41,116 bases of DNA. Source: Acidimicrobiia bacterium. Lineage in GTDB: Bacteria; Actinomycetota; Acidimicrobiia; Acidimicrobiales; Poriferisodalaceae. This document shows, piece by piece, positions 33,721 to 41,116 of the stretch. The first letter of the stretch is position 1, and every line of letters begins with the position of its first letter. The translations under genes and the position numbers were made by a program. The notes beneath the pieces are model-generated. The model had not been told where the DNA came from and ran no database searches. It saw nothing but the letters and a program-made list of their open reading frames with translations. Where the stretch lies: the NCBI GenBank assembly GCA_012960315.1, contig DUBN01000008.1:1-41116 (forward strand), given 5' to 3'.

Positions 33721-34602
33721 TTAAGGAACAGGTCGTAATCTGGTAACGAGGCTGCTGGTGTCGAGCCGCCCGCCTCCATTCGTCTGGATTTCGGCGTAAA
33801 ACGCGTCAACAAGTTTGGTGATTTCTACAGGCGCACCAATACGTTCAGCCTCTTGTATGACGATGTCTAAGTCTTTGCGCATCCAGTCGACGGCGAAACC
33901 GAATTCGAATTCGCCGTGCGTCATCGTTTTTCCCCGGTTTTCCATCTGCCACGAACCTGCTGCGCCGCTACTAATCGTTTGGAGGACAAGTTCTAAGTCC
34001 AGGTCGCTACGCCTTCCGAATTCAAGTGCTTCAGAGAGCCCTTGTAACACCCCGGCGATACAGATTTGATTCACCATTTTGGTTAATTGCCCCGACCCGG
34101 CTGGGCCTAGGAGGTTGCAAGTTTGGCTGTAGGACTCGATCACTGGTTTGGAAAGTTCAAACCACTTCTCTTCGCCGCCGCACATGACTGTCAAGGTGCC
34201 ATTTTCGGCGCCCGCTTGGCCGCCCGAGATCGGTGCGTCTAAAAATCCGACACCCTTCTCCATGCAAGTAGCTTCCAGTTCCCTGGCGAGCGTCGCAGAA
34301 GCAGTCGTGTGATCAATAATCAGCGTGCCTGAGGCCATAGCGGCGAGAACGCCCTCAACGCCCAGCACTACGGAGCGGACGTCATCGTCGTTCCCGACAC
34401 AAAGAAAAACTATCTCAGCTTCGAGTGCAGCTTGTCGGGGAGTTAACTGCCTTGTGCCACCGTTTTCTGCCGCCCATTGTTCGGACTTGGATGGAGTCCG
34501 GTTATACACAGTCACTTTGTGTCCAGCATTGAACAGGTGCCGCGCCATTGGATAGCCCATCACTCCTAAACCAATAAAGGCGACATGTTTTCGTGCACTC
34601 AT
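33721..34602 (-). CDS. HIBADH-family dehydrogenase (tartronate-semialdehyde reductase / 3-hydroxyisobutyrate dehydrogenase-like)
   Basis: A beta-hydroxyacid dehydrogenase. The 293-residue product starts with the NAD(P) motif VAFIGLGVMGYPMARHL and NRTPSK (possibly NADP-favouring). It has FLDAPISGGQAGAENGTLTVM (substrate site) and the catalytic lysine in GSGQLTKMVNQ. ATG 34602 has AAGGGAG 5 nt upstream. It is the fourth gene of the NicX-like operon, 16 bp after the VOC gene. With the glyoxylate-type aminotransferase next door, tartronate or another C3–C4 semialdehyde is a reasonable substrate, but this is inference. Confidence 0.9.
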   Translation of the reverse strand: MSARKHVAFIGLGVMGYPMARHLFNAGHKVTVYNRTPSKSEQWAAENGGTRQLTPRQAALEAEIVFLCVGNDDDVRSVVLGVEGVLAAMASGTLIIDHTTASATLARELEATCMEKGVGFLDAPISGGQAGAENGTLTVMCGGEEKWFELSKPVIESYSQTCNLLGPAGSGQLTKMVNQICIAGVLQGLSEALEFGRRSDLDLELVLQTISSGAAGSWQMENRGKTMTHGEFEFGFAVDWMRKDLDIVIQEAERIGAPVEITKLVDAFYAEIQTNGGGRLDTSSLVTRLRPVP

Positions 34603-34618
34603 GGTGACTCCCTTCGTG

Positions 34619-35005
34619 TTATTTGTGGCAAACAGCTTCGAGCATTATTCCGTCTGGATCTCTCCAAAAAGAGGCGTAATAGGGTGGCGGATAATTTGGC
34701 CATTCTTGGGGCGTATGAACAATTTCCGATCCAAGTCGCTGAGCAGCCAAAGTGGCTTCTTCTACCTTGCCTTTTGTTGGCACCATGAATGCAAGATGCT
34801 GCAACCCCGCATATGCAGGACGGTAGGTTTCTTCAACGGGATAGAAGAAAATGTACGTACCAGTTTTGTTATCGGCGGGTCTAAATGCGAACTGATCTTC
34901 GTGGGCTAGGAATTGCTTGTAGCCCAAATAAGGCATGAGAGCGCTGTAATAGGAATAAGACACTTCCAAATCTGAAACGTTGACGCCGATGTGCCCTAAA
35001 GGCAT
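34619..35005 (-). CDS. VOC (glyoxalase/bleomycin resistance/dioxygenase) superfamily protein
   Basis: A 128-residue single-module VOC protein: MPLGHIGVNVSDLEVSYSYY, GLQHLAFMVP, and FWRDPDGIMLEAVCHK. H5, H70 and E123 are placed to bind one divalent metal after pairing of modules. Such proteins are isomerases, lyases or extradiol dioxygenases. ATG 35005 has GAGG 8 nt upstream and is 3 bp after the CoA-ligase stop, so co-translation is likely. Substrate unknown. Confidence 0.88.
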   Translation of the reverse strand: MPLGHIGVNVSDLEVSYSYYSALMPYLGYKQFLAHEDQFAFRPADNKTGTYIFFYPVEETYRPAYAGLQHLAFMVPTKGKVEEATLAAQRLGSEIVHTPQEWPNYPPPYYASFWRDPDGIMLEAVCHK

Positions 35006-35008
35006 ATT

Positions 35009-36508
35009 TTATTCCTCATTACTTTCACCCGCAATCAGGTCGCGAACCTCGTGCTTAAGTACTTTTCCCATGACGTTGCGAGGGAGCTGGTCTACCCAGA
35101 TCACTCGTTTCGGGTGTTTAAAGCTAGCTAATCGCCCCGCAAAGAGTTCCAGCACTGCTTGGTCGTCGGGAGGCACGTCAGCGGCAGCCACCCCGACCAC
35201 AATTGGGACTTCTCCCCAACGCTGATCCGGTCGCCCAACAACCGTCGCTTCGAGGAATATGTCGCTTTCGGCGAGTACGTTTTCGAGTTCCGCGGGGTAA
35301 ATATTTTCCCCGCCTGAAATCACTACGTCTTTCTTGCGATCATCGATGTATATCCATCCGTCAGCGTCGGCATGGCCAATATCTCCTGTGTGGAACCAGC
35401 CGTCAGTGATTGACTCAGCGGTCGCTTCATAATTTCCCCAGTATTCCTGCAAGATGTTTGGACCGCGAACCCACAGTTCCCCGGAAATACCCGCGCCGAC
35501 ATTGGCGCCGTCATCATCGACAATGCGAATTTCGCAAAGAGTTGATGGTTTGCCACAAGATCCAGGGTGGTTAAGGGCCTGATCTGCCCTTAAGACAATT
35601 GCGGTCGGCGCTGTTTCAGTCGCACCGTAGACCTGACCCACCGGGATTCCGCGTTCGAAAAATGGTCGTGTTGTTGCCTCAGGAATAGTTGACGATCCAG
35701 CCATTAATCCGCGAAGTGAAGATAGGTCTGTATCTTCGAACCTTGGATGTTCGCTCACAGCGTTTAACGTTGAAGGAACGAACAGTGACCAAGTTGGTTG
35801 CCACCTTTCGACATCTCGTAGCCATTCGCCGGGATCAAACGCACGGTGAAGAAGAACTGCCGCTCCGCCCATTAGAGCGGGAAGAGTCTGAATATTGAGT
35901 CCTCCTACATGGAACAACGGGAGAAATGTAAGAAACCGATCTTTGGGTGTTAGATCATGCGCATGAGCACTATTCAAAGCGTTGGCCATTAGTGCGCTCT
36001 GGGTTAAGAGCGCGCCTTTAGGCTTCCCTGTGGTTCCTGAGGTGTAAGCCAAGAGCACAGGGTGCTCTGCTTTTCCCGGCCGAGGAGCCACCGCATCGGC
36101 ACTCAGGAGAGTTTCATCATCGATTATGTGAATCGGCAATTCTCCCGCAGATTTGCGCGCGTGGTCGCTAAACATTGGGTCGGCAACAACGATCTTTGGG
36201 TCGGCGTTGTCGATGATCCACTGATGTTCAGAGACCAGCAGACGCGAGTTCAGTGGTAGGAAAATTGCTCCGAGACGAGAGCAACCAAGAAGTAGTTCGA
36301 TTGCCAAAGGACGGTTCGGCCCTAGCCATGCGACACGGTCGCCAACATTTATGTTTCGCGCATTGAGCCAATCAGCGACTGAACTCACTCGCTGGGATAG
36401 CGCGCTGAAGCTAGTGGCGGACCCTTCGAACTCGATTGCGGGCGCATCAGGTTGATGATCGGCCCATCGATCCACCCACGACGCAAGGTCTTGTCCTTCG
36501 CTCCACAT
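35009..36508 (-). CDS. AMP-forming acyl-CoA synthetase
   Basis: Activates a carboxylic acid to its CoA thioester via an acyl-AMP. The 499-residue product has the P-loop LLAYTSGTTGKPKGALLT, VYGATETAPTA, GWFHTGDIGH, YIDDRKKDVVISGGENIYP (hinge region) and the C-terminal catalytic lysine in PRNVMGKVLKHEVR. I choose ATG 36508, at which family similarity begins (MWSEGQDLASWVDRW). An upstream start at 36568 would overlap the preceding gene by 50 bp. It follows the NicX-like gene by 10 bp in the same operon. The chain length or aromatic nature of the substrate cannot be told from sequence. Confidence 0.9.
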   Translation of the reverse strand: MWSEGQDLASWVDRWADHQPDAPAIEFEGSATSFSALSQRVSSVADWLNARNINVGDRVAWLGPNRPLAIELLLGCSRLGAIFLPLNSRLLVSEHQWIIDNADPKIVVADPMFSDHARKSAGELPIHIIDDETLLSADAVAPRPGKAEHPVLLAYTSGTTGKPKGALLTQSALMANALNSAHAHDLTPKDRFLTFLPLFHVGGLNIQTLPALMGGAAVLLHRAFDPGEWLRDVERWQPTWSLFVPSTLNAVSEHPRFEDTDLSSLRGLMAGSSTIPEATTRPFFERGIPVGQVYGATETAPTAIVLRADQALNHPGSCGKPSTLCEIRIVDDDGANVGAGISGELWVRGPNILQEYWGNYEATAESITDGWFHTGDIGHADADGWIYIDDRKKDVVISGGENIYPAELENVLAESDIFLEATVVGRPDQRWGEVPIVVGVAAADVPPDDQAVLELFAGRLASFKHPKRVIWVDQLPRNVMGKVLKHEVRDLIAGESNEE

Positions 36509-36518
36509 TTGTGAGCTA

Positions 36519-37565
36519 CTAAGCCAGATCCCCTTGCAAGACACCATTAACGACGACAGATTCGTCATCTAGCAATACGGTGTGATTTCGCATAGGGAGA
36601 TCGAAATGGCCCAACGTGTGTCGGCCTGCGTGCTCATTCGCGCCGGTCGAATATAGGAAGTTGCCGGCGAAGGCTCGTTGTTCGGTGCCATTAGTTTGGC
36701 TTCTGTCATATAAGGACAGGGTGTCCCAGCGCGCCCCAGGGTTCATGCCCCATCCAATGTGACTGGCGGCATAGGCATCTCTGTCGTTCCATGCGTCTGT
36801 GTAACTGCGGAATAGGGATGCATCTGTTCCATCTCCTCCGACCTCAACTATGTAGTCGTTCTCGATAGTGAGCGTTATCGGAGACTCTACGTAGCGTTTA
36901 AACGTGAGGTTGATATCTCCTCGATCCATAACAATGGTCCCATTGACCGTATTGGCTTTGGGGAAAGCCAAACACAGACCACCCGGCCAATGCGAAATGG
37001 TGCTTGGGCGAGTTGTGTACCCCCATCCACCGCCACAAGGAGCCTCGCTGACATCAACCGTGATGTCAGTGCCCGCGGCTGAGGTAACTCTCATCTCCTT
37101 GGCTTGCATCAATTTCTTAATTCCTGCTTTGACCTTTGGCTCAAGGTCATGGGTAGGTATCAGGCGCTCCAGTGCCTCAGGATGTTCGTTCGAGACCATG
37201 AGAATGCGACTGCCACCTGCCAGAATCTCAGGTAACTCAGGTGCATGGAGGAGACCCTCGACTGTGCAGTCGATGACAAAATCGACCGAAGAAAGGGCTC
37301 CGATGACGGCTTTCGAACCGGCGATGGCGTCGGATGCTCCGGTGGAGCGAATTGGTACGGGAGCTGACTGTCTAAGTGTCGGTAAAACAATGTGAATCGG
37401 GCGAATTCCGAGGCGATCGAGCCCCAACTCCGCCAAGTTAACGTTGACGTTTCGGCTCTGCGTCTCAGAAAGTATCGCAGCGCTTTGAGTTTCATCAGCA
37501 GCACACATCTCGAAGACGCGCGCAAATGCCTCAATCCATTTTCCTTCGATTCGCTCTACGAGCAT
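36519..37565 (-). CDS. NicX-like protein (2,5-dihydroxypyridine 5,6-dioxygenase / M29-type fold)
   Basis: NicX opens the ring of 2,5-dihydroxypyridine with an Fe(II) held by two histidines and an aspartate (H265, H318, D320 in the Pseudomonas enzyme). In this 348-residue protein the corresponding residues are H269 (SHIGWG), H320 and D322 (GHFDLPMRN), with nearly the same numbering and the 2-residue spacing. The M29-type aminopeptidase fold is shared, so a peptidase-like or other metal-dependent role cannot be excluded. ATG 37565 has GGGAGGA close upstream. It is the first gene of an operon with a CoA ligase, a VOC protein and a dehydrogenase, which suits catabolism of a ring compound or acid. 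Confidence 0.8.
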   Translation of the reverse strand: MLVERIEGKWIEAFARVFEMCAADETQSAAILSETQSRNVNVNLAELGLDRLGIRPIHIVLPTLRQSAPVPIRSTGASDAIAGSKAVIGALSSVDFVIDCTVEGLLHAPELPEILAGGSRILMVSNEHPEALERLIPTHDLEPKVKAGIKKLMQAKEMRVTSAAGTDITVDVSEAPCGGGWGYTTRPSTISHWPGGLCLAFPKANTVNGTIVMDRGDINLTFKRYVESPITLTIENDYIVEVGGDGTDASLFRSYTDAWNDRDAYAASHIGWGMNPGARWDTLSLYDRSQTNGTEQRAFAGNFLYSTGANEHAGRHTLGHFDLPMRNHTVLLDDESVVVNGVLQGDLA

Positions 37566-37585
37566 GAATCCTCCCGCTTTCCGCT

Positions 37586-37602
37586 AGCGCGAACGTAGCG
37601 CT
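37586..37602. other. Hairpin between the MFS and NicX-like genes
   Basis: AGCGC (37586–37590) and GCGCT (37598–37602) pair around a 7-nt loop in the 48-bp gap; the left arm overlaps the palindrome CGCTAGCG. It has no T run. It may be a processing or attenuation structure, or incidental. Confidence 0.2.
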
Positions 37603-37613
37603 CAACCCTCTAC

Positions 37614-38852
37614 TTAAGCACCGATGTCTTCAAATCGATCAAGATTCCTAAGGTCGGGCACGAAAACAGCGAATAATGCAACTACGACAAGTGTAGAAAT
37701 ACCGGCGAATATGATCGCCGGTCGAAGGCCGAACCATTCCGCAGTGATACCTGATTCGAAGGCGCCGAGCTCGTTCGACGCGCCTATGAACACTGCTTCT
37801 ACCGCCAGGACTCGCCCGCGAACGGAGTCAGGTGTCGCTAATGGGACGATGGTGGTTCTGATGAAAACGCTCACCATGTCTGCAGCAGCTGCGCCGGCGA
37901 ATAACAAGAGGGTCAGCAGCAGAGATGAGCTAAACGCGATTCCAATGTGGAGGATTCCGAAAATCGCGATTGCCAGCAAGAGTCGTGGACCAATTTTGTT
38001 GTGCAATGGCTTCTTGGTGAGGAACAATGCGGTAAGAGCTGCTCCGATGCCACAAGCTGAACGAATCCAAAAAGCGGCGGATGCCGGCGCATCAACTAGG
38101 TCAACGCAAATTGCTGGACCTAACGCGATGACGCCTCCGAGTAAAACCGCGAATAGATCTAAACCGATAGCGGCGAGTAGGAGTGGTGTTTCTCGGACTA
38201 GACGAAATCCTTCGAGTGCTGTTCGGAAGCTAGGCTTTTGGACGATGCGCTCTTGAGGGGAATGGAATCGCACACGCTTCACAGCACGAGCAGCCACGAG
38301 GTTGAGAAACGCGATAGCCATGAATGTGTATCGCGGGCCAGCCCCGTACAGCGCGCCAATGAGAATCGGTGTGATCACAATTGCCAGTTGCCAAACAGTT
38401 GACTGCGCAGGAATTAGTCGCGGTAGATCCTCACGGGAGACAACGTTTGCGGGTAGAGCTCGCGCCGCAGGGTTGACGAACCCGCGTGCCGTGCCATAAA
38501 CGGCTGTTAGTAACAGCAGAGGCCAGATGCCGGTGCCGCCAGCAATCAGGTAGCCGGCACCAGCGATTGCCACTGATGCCTCCAGAAGGTATCCCACCGC
38601 GGCAAGTGAACGTCGATCAACCCGGTCAGCGAGCGTTCCCGCGGGTAAAACGAGCAAGAACGTGGGAAGAAATTCAGCTAAGCCGACTAACGCGATATCA
38701 AATTCGCGTCCAGTTAACGCGTAGACATGAACACCCATCGAAATTGCCAACGTGACCGAGCTAGCGACGCCGCACGCGTTGGAAATTAGAAGATTCCGAA
38801 CTCCGGGCCGGCTAATTAACTCCCAAATACTTTGATTGGGACTCGCCCCCAT
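37614..38852 (-). CDS. Major facilitator superfamily transporter (EntS-like)
   Basis: A 412-residue polytopic membrane protein with about 11–12 hydrophobic segments. The MFS signature between helices 2 and 3 is visible as GTLADRVDRRSL, and AVYGTARGFVNPAARAL follows, as in the EntS/MFS_3 exporter group. The second half begins near FRTALEGFRLVRETPLLLAAI. Its ATG shares a base with the stop of the histidine phosphatase gene upstream (TGATG), so the two are co-translated. Its neighbour downstream is the NicX-like operon, so it might move the substrate or a product; the EntS-like type favours export. Inference only. Confidence 0.88.
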   Translation of the reverse strand: MGASPNQSIWELISRPGVRNLLISNACGVASSVTLAISMGVHVYALTGREFDIALVGLAEFLPTFLLVLPAGTLADRVDRRSLAAVGYLLEASVAIAGAGYLIAGGTGIWPLLLLTAVYGTARGFVNPAARALPANVVSREDLPRLIPAQSTVWQLAIVITPILIGALYGAGPRYTFMAIAFLNLVAARAVKRVRFHSPQERIVQKPSFRTALEGFRLVRETPLLLAAIGLDLFAVLLGGVIALGPAICVDLVDAPASAAFWIRSACGIGAALTALFLTKKPLHNKIGPRLLLAIAIFGILHIGIAFSSSLLLTLLLFAGAAAADMVSVFIRTTIVPLATPDSVRGRVLAVEAVFIGASNELGAFESGITAEWFGLRPAIIFAGISTLVVVALFAVFVPDLRNLDRFEDIGA

Positions 38853-39550
38853 CAGAGATGATCACGCGGGTCTTCGTCGGTGCCGTGCAGGTGAACAGAG
38901 TCGTTATACCGGCGACACATCCACCTTCGACCGCGAGCTGGACTGGACAAAATCTCCAATTCGGTAATCGAGGTAACCACGGGAGCCAATTCGGTGTGCC
39001 ATTGGTTTACCCCCAAGCTAAAAGCCGTCGCCATCGCCGCGGAAATTACCCCGCCATGACAGCCAATAAAGATGGTGGAACCCCGATGACGATCAGCTAT
39101 TTCGCTAAGAGCTTCGGCAACCCGGTGACGAAAACCCGCACGACTGTCAGCTCCCGGAATAATGGGGGTATACGGGTCCCGTTGTTCGAAATTTCCCAAA
39201 TCGTATCGAGCTCTGACTTCTTCCCAGGTAAGACCATCGGCTTCTCCCAGTCGGAATTCTTCCAGACTGGGATGAATGTTTATTTCGAGATTTAATGAGG
39301 CAGTGGAGAGGACGATCTCGGTTGTTTCCAGTGCACGCGGTAAAGGAGATGCATATGCAATGTCGATTGAGTTCTCACTCCCTGACGCGAATCTCGAACC
39401 CAGCCTCTCGGCCTGATTCCGCCCACGATCAGAAAGCCCAGAACAAGTTTTGGGACCTCCTACCACGCCCTCGACCATGACCTTGGATTCACCGTGGCGT
39501 ACGAGCAGGAAACGGGCGACTAGGGCGTCATCAGTCGTAGTATTAGCCAT
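38852..39550 (-). CDS. Histidine phosphatase family protein (phosphoglycerate mutase-like)
   Basis: A 232-residue phosphohydrolase. The phospho-acceptor motif FLLVRHGES lies at residues ~14–22 (H19), YASPLPRALETTEIV follows, then the acid/base region LEEFRLGEADGLTWEEV and the second histidine in GCHGGVISAA. The type resembles cobalamin-pathway (CobC-like) and broad-specificity phosphatases rather than glycolytic mutase. ATG 39550 follows a TAGAGT −10 element by 6 nt. It is the first gene of a pair with the MFS transporter. Confidence 0.9.
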   Translation of the reverse strand: MANTTTDDALVARFLLVRHGESKVMVEGVVGGPKTCSGLSDRGRNQAERLGSRFASGSENSIDIAYASPLPRALETTEIVLSTASLNLEINIHPSLEEFRLGEADGLTWEEVRARYDLGNFEQRDPYTPIIPGADSRAGFRHRVAEALSEIADRHRGSTIFIGCHGGVISAAMATAFSLGVNQWHTELAPVVTSITELEILSSPARGRRWMCRRYNDSVHLHGTDEDPRDHL

Positions 39551-39556
39551 CGAGGC

Positions 39557-39562
39557 ACTCTA
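39557..39562 (-). promoter_or_regulatory. −10 element of the histidine phosphatase gene, probably leaderless
   Basis: Minus-strand TAGAGT is followed by 6 nt (GCCTCG) and ATG 39550. Confidence 0.4.
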
Positions 39563-39652
39563 GGGCAGCACGCCCGCACATCCGGTGTCTCACATGTAAC
39601 GGCTCGTAGCCTGCGACGTATTCCCCAAACCGTGCGAATGAGGTGCTGAACG

Positions 39653-40885
39653 ATGGAAACGATCGAAATGGAGGTGGATCCTTCTGAGGGTGGGTTTGAC
39701 CCGGAAAGATTAGATCAGCTCGGTGCACATTTACACCGTTACGTCGACGATGGCCTTCTTCCAGGAACGAACGTGCTCGTTAGCCGTGGAGGGAAAGTGG
39801 TGTATCACGATGTCTACGGTTACCGCGACATCGAACGCTCGTTACCAGTGGAGAGCGACACCATTTACCGTTTTTACTCCATGACAAAGCCTGTCACTTC
39901 GATAGCACTGATGCAGCTTTATGAGAGAGGGTTGCTCCAGTTAAAGGACCCAATTTCGAAATGGATTCCCGCGTTTGCCGATACCCGAGTCTTCGTAGGT
40001 GGCGACGCGACGAAACCAGAAACTCGAGAGCCGCTGAGAGAAATCTCGGTCCATGATCTACTCACTCATACCAGCGGCCTTACATATCACTTCCACATGG
40101 CTAACACCGTTGACGAGATGTATCGAAGAGCCGGCTTTGAATGGACCAAGAGTCCTGGCGACCTTGAGAATCAATGCAACGTCGTTGCATCGCTACCTCT
40201 TCTTTTCGATCCGGGGACTGAGTGGAACTACTCATGTTCGACGGATGTTGTGGGCCGTATCGTTGAGTTAGTTGCCGGCGTTACTCTCGATCAGTACTTT
40301 CAAGATCATATTTTTGAACCGTTGGGCATGACCGACAGTGGTTTCTCGGTGTCGGAGAGCGAACGCGAACGCTTTGCGTCGTGTTATTACCCTGATGCAC
40401 AATCGTTAAAGGCAACTCTGCTTGATGACGCGCAAAAGTCACGTTACCTACGCCAGCCGACAGTGCTTTCCGGTGGCGGAGGGTTGGTTTCTAGCCTGGG
40501 CGACTACCACCGATTTACCCAAGCGCTGAGAAACGGCGGCGAGTTCGACGGTCATCGCATCATCGGTCGAAAGACCTTGGAATTCATGACCACCAACCAC
40601 CTCCCTGGCGGCGTGGATCTGACCGAATATGGTCGTCCACTTTTCTCAGAAACAGCGTACGACGGAGTGGGTTTTGGGTTGGGTTTTTCGGTAGTGATCG
40701 ACCCAGCTAAGGCACAGGTTCTGAGTCAGAAAGGTGAGTACGCATGGGGTGGCGCGGCGTCCACCGCATTTTGGGTAGACCCCGTCGAAGATGTGACCGT
40801 TATTTTCTTGACCCAACTTCTTCCTTCCAGCACGCACCCAATCCGACCCGAAATGAAAGCTCTCGTCTACCAAGCGTTGGTTTAA
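39653..40885 (+). CDS. Beta-lactamase-family serine hydrolase (class C / esterase EstB-like)
   Basis: A 410-residue hydrolase with the nucleophile motif S76-M-T-K79 (FYSMTKP), HDLLTHTSGLTYHF, the tyrosine base Y193 in EWNYSCSTDVVG and a third motif YAWGGAAST in place of KTG. The second motif is YSC rather than the YxN of true class C beta-lactamases, so an esterase or amidase is more likely than antibiotic resistance. No signal peptide is visible; the protein is probably cytosolic. ATG 39653 has GAGGTG 8 nt upstream; ATG 39668 is an alternative. It is divergent from the phosphatase gene. Confidence 0.9.
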   Translation: METIEMEVDPSEGGFDPERLDQLGAHLHRYVDDGLLPGTNVLVSRGGKVVYHDVYGYRDIERSLPVESDTIYRFYSMTKPVTSIALMQLYERGLLQLKDPISKWIPAFADTRVFVGGDATKPETREPLREISVHDLLTHTSGLTYHFHMANTVDEMYRRAGFEWTKSPGDLENQCNVVASLPLLFDPGTEWNYSCSTDVVGRIVELVAGVTLDQYFQDHIFEPLGMTDSGFSVSESERERFASCYYPDAQSLKATLLDDAQKSRYLRQPTVLSGGGGLVSSLGDYHRFTQALRNGGEFDGHRIIGRKTLEFMTTNHLPGGVDLTEYGRPLFSETAYDGVGFGLGFSVVIDPAKAQVLSQKGEYAWGGAASTAFWVDPVEDVTVIFLTQLLPSSTHPIRPEMKALVYQALV

Positions 40886-40891
40886 ATCAGG

Positions 40892-40936
40892 GACTCAAAG
40901 TTGATGAGTAGCGCTGATACACGCTCAATTTGAGTC
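40892..40936. other. Long inverted repeat after the serine hydrolase gene
   Basis: GACTCAAA(G)TTGA (40892–40904) pairs with TCAATTTGAGTC (40925–40936): 12 bp with one bulged G at 40900 and a 20-nt loop, 6 bp after the stop. No T run follows on either strand, so it is not a clear intrinsic terminator. Confidence 0.4.
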
Positions 40937-40984
40937 ATATGGCCCGCAGCTATTACGAATCTCCTCCATTGGGCGCGTCTGGCT

Positions 40985-41009
40985 GCTTGACTCTCTGTAT
41001 GAGTCAAGC
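40985..41009. promoter_or_regulatory. Perfect 9-bp dyad across the mtr start codon
   Basis: GCTTGACTC (40985–40993) and GAGTCAAGC (41001–41009) are exact inverse complements around 7 nt (TCTGTAT). The start codon ATG at 40999–41001 sits at the loop/right-arm border. It could be an operator or an mRNA hairpin that controls initiation. Confidence 0.5.
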
Positions 41010-41116
41010 GTCAACCGAAGAATTCGACCTCGTCATCGTCGGGACTGGATCAGGAAACAGCATTCCTGGTCCTGAATTTGACGAATGGAAAATCGCGATC
41101 GTTGAAAAAGGCGTTT
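40999..41116 (+). CDS. mtr: Mycothione reductase, N-terminal fragment (cut by window end)
   Basis: Only the first 39 codons are in the window. They read MSQASTEEFDLVIVGTGSGN, then SIPGPEFDEWKIAIVEKGV. The FAD-binding GTGSGNS and its spacing to the acidic IVEKG strand match the start of mycothione reductase, a flavoprotein disulfide reductase that regenerates mycothiol with NADPH. Mycothiol is restricted to Actinomycetota. The redox-active CxxxxC site lies beyond the window. A related dihydrolipoamide dehydrogenase-type protein is possible but less likely given the GTGSGNSI pattern. No ribosome-binding site is visible; a dyad covers the start. Confidence 0.8.
   Translation, partial: MSQASTEEFDLVIVGTGSGNSIPGPEFDEWKIAIVEKGV

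Noticed and set aside
37624-38256. Plus-strand frame antisense to the MFS transporter (210 codons)
   Set aside because: A low-complexity Ala/Ser/Arg/Thr-rich translation, typical of the reverse strand of a hydrophobic protein gene.
39653-40885. Antibiotic-inactivating beta-lactamase
   Set aside because: The second motif is YSC and the third WGG, there is no export signal, and the family is mostly esterases.

Overview
The window looks like a chromosomal stretch of an actinomycetote with medium G+C, most likely of the class Acidimicrobiia or a near relative. Four things point there: the start of a mycothione reductase gene at the right edge; a pgsA–gcvH–GarA-like FHA–DUF151–MerR block, preceded by an IlvG-like TPP enzyme, whose order resembles the Rv1820–Rv1830 region of Mycobacterium tuberculosis; F420-type oxidoreductases; and many start codons placed 6–8 nt after a TANNNT −10 element, as in actinobacterial leaderless mRNAs. 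I see no insertion sequences, phage genes, CRISPR arrays or rRNA. There is one tRNA, tRNA-Pro(GGG).

Layout. 1–7.9 kb: a tightly packed plus-strand run, tyrA (5' end cut), an aroA–cmk fusion and plsC; then ispH on the minus strand; then a DUF512 radical-SAM-like gene overlapping der, and a tiny zinc-ribbon membrane protein. 8–14 kb: tRNA-Pro, a LOG-family gene, a ferredoxin-reductase-like flavoprotein, and class I ribonucleotide reductase nrdA–nrdB behind a strong promoter with a large operator-like dyad. 14–20 kb: the B12-dependent methylmalonyl-CoA mutase system (meaB, mutB, mutA) with one membrane protein inserted. 20–29 kb: housekeeping genes leuS, thrB, the IlvG-like enzyme, an SRAP/YedK DNA–protein-crosslink protein, HIT, pgsA, gcvH, FHA, DUF151, MerR and msrB. 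29.5–41.1 kb: a more metabolic, accessory-looking part with an LLM-class oxidoreductase, a DDN-like protein, an atypical crotonase, a class V aminotransferase, and a minus-strand operon of NicX-like dioxygenase, acyl-CoA synthetase, VOC protein and HIBADH-family dehydrogenase. It ends with an MFS transporter, a histidine phosphatase, a beta-lactamase-family hydrolase and mtr.

How the genes work together. TyrA and AroA serve aromatic amino acid synthesis. Cmk, NrdA and NrdB serve dNTP supply. MutA, MutB and MeaB form the mutase with its GTPase chaperone. PlsC and PgsA make phospholipids. IspH makes isoprenoid precursors. The NicX-like operon looks like a small-molecule catabolic cassette whose substrate cannot be read from sequence.

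The strongest non-coding observations are these: a consistent leaderless −10 spacing that fixes many start codons; two divergent gene pairs whose −10 elements overlap on the same TA step; mutually exclusive CG-rich hairpins before the MerR gene; a DnaA-box-like cluster beside msrB; an internal ribosome-binding site at the AroA/Cmk junction; and a perfect 9-bp dyad across the mtr start codon. All promoter and operator calls come from reading the sequence by eye and are inferences.
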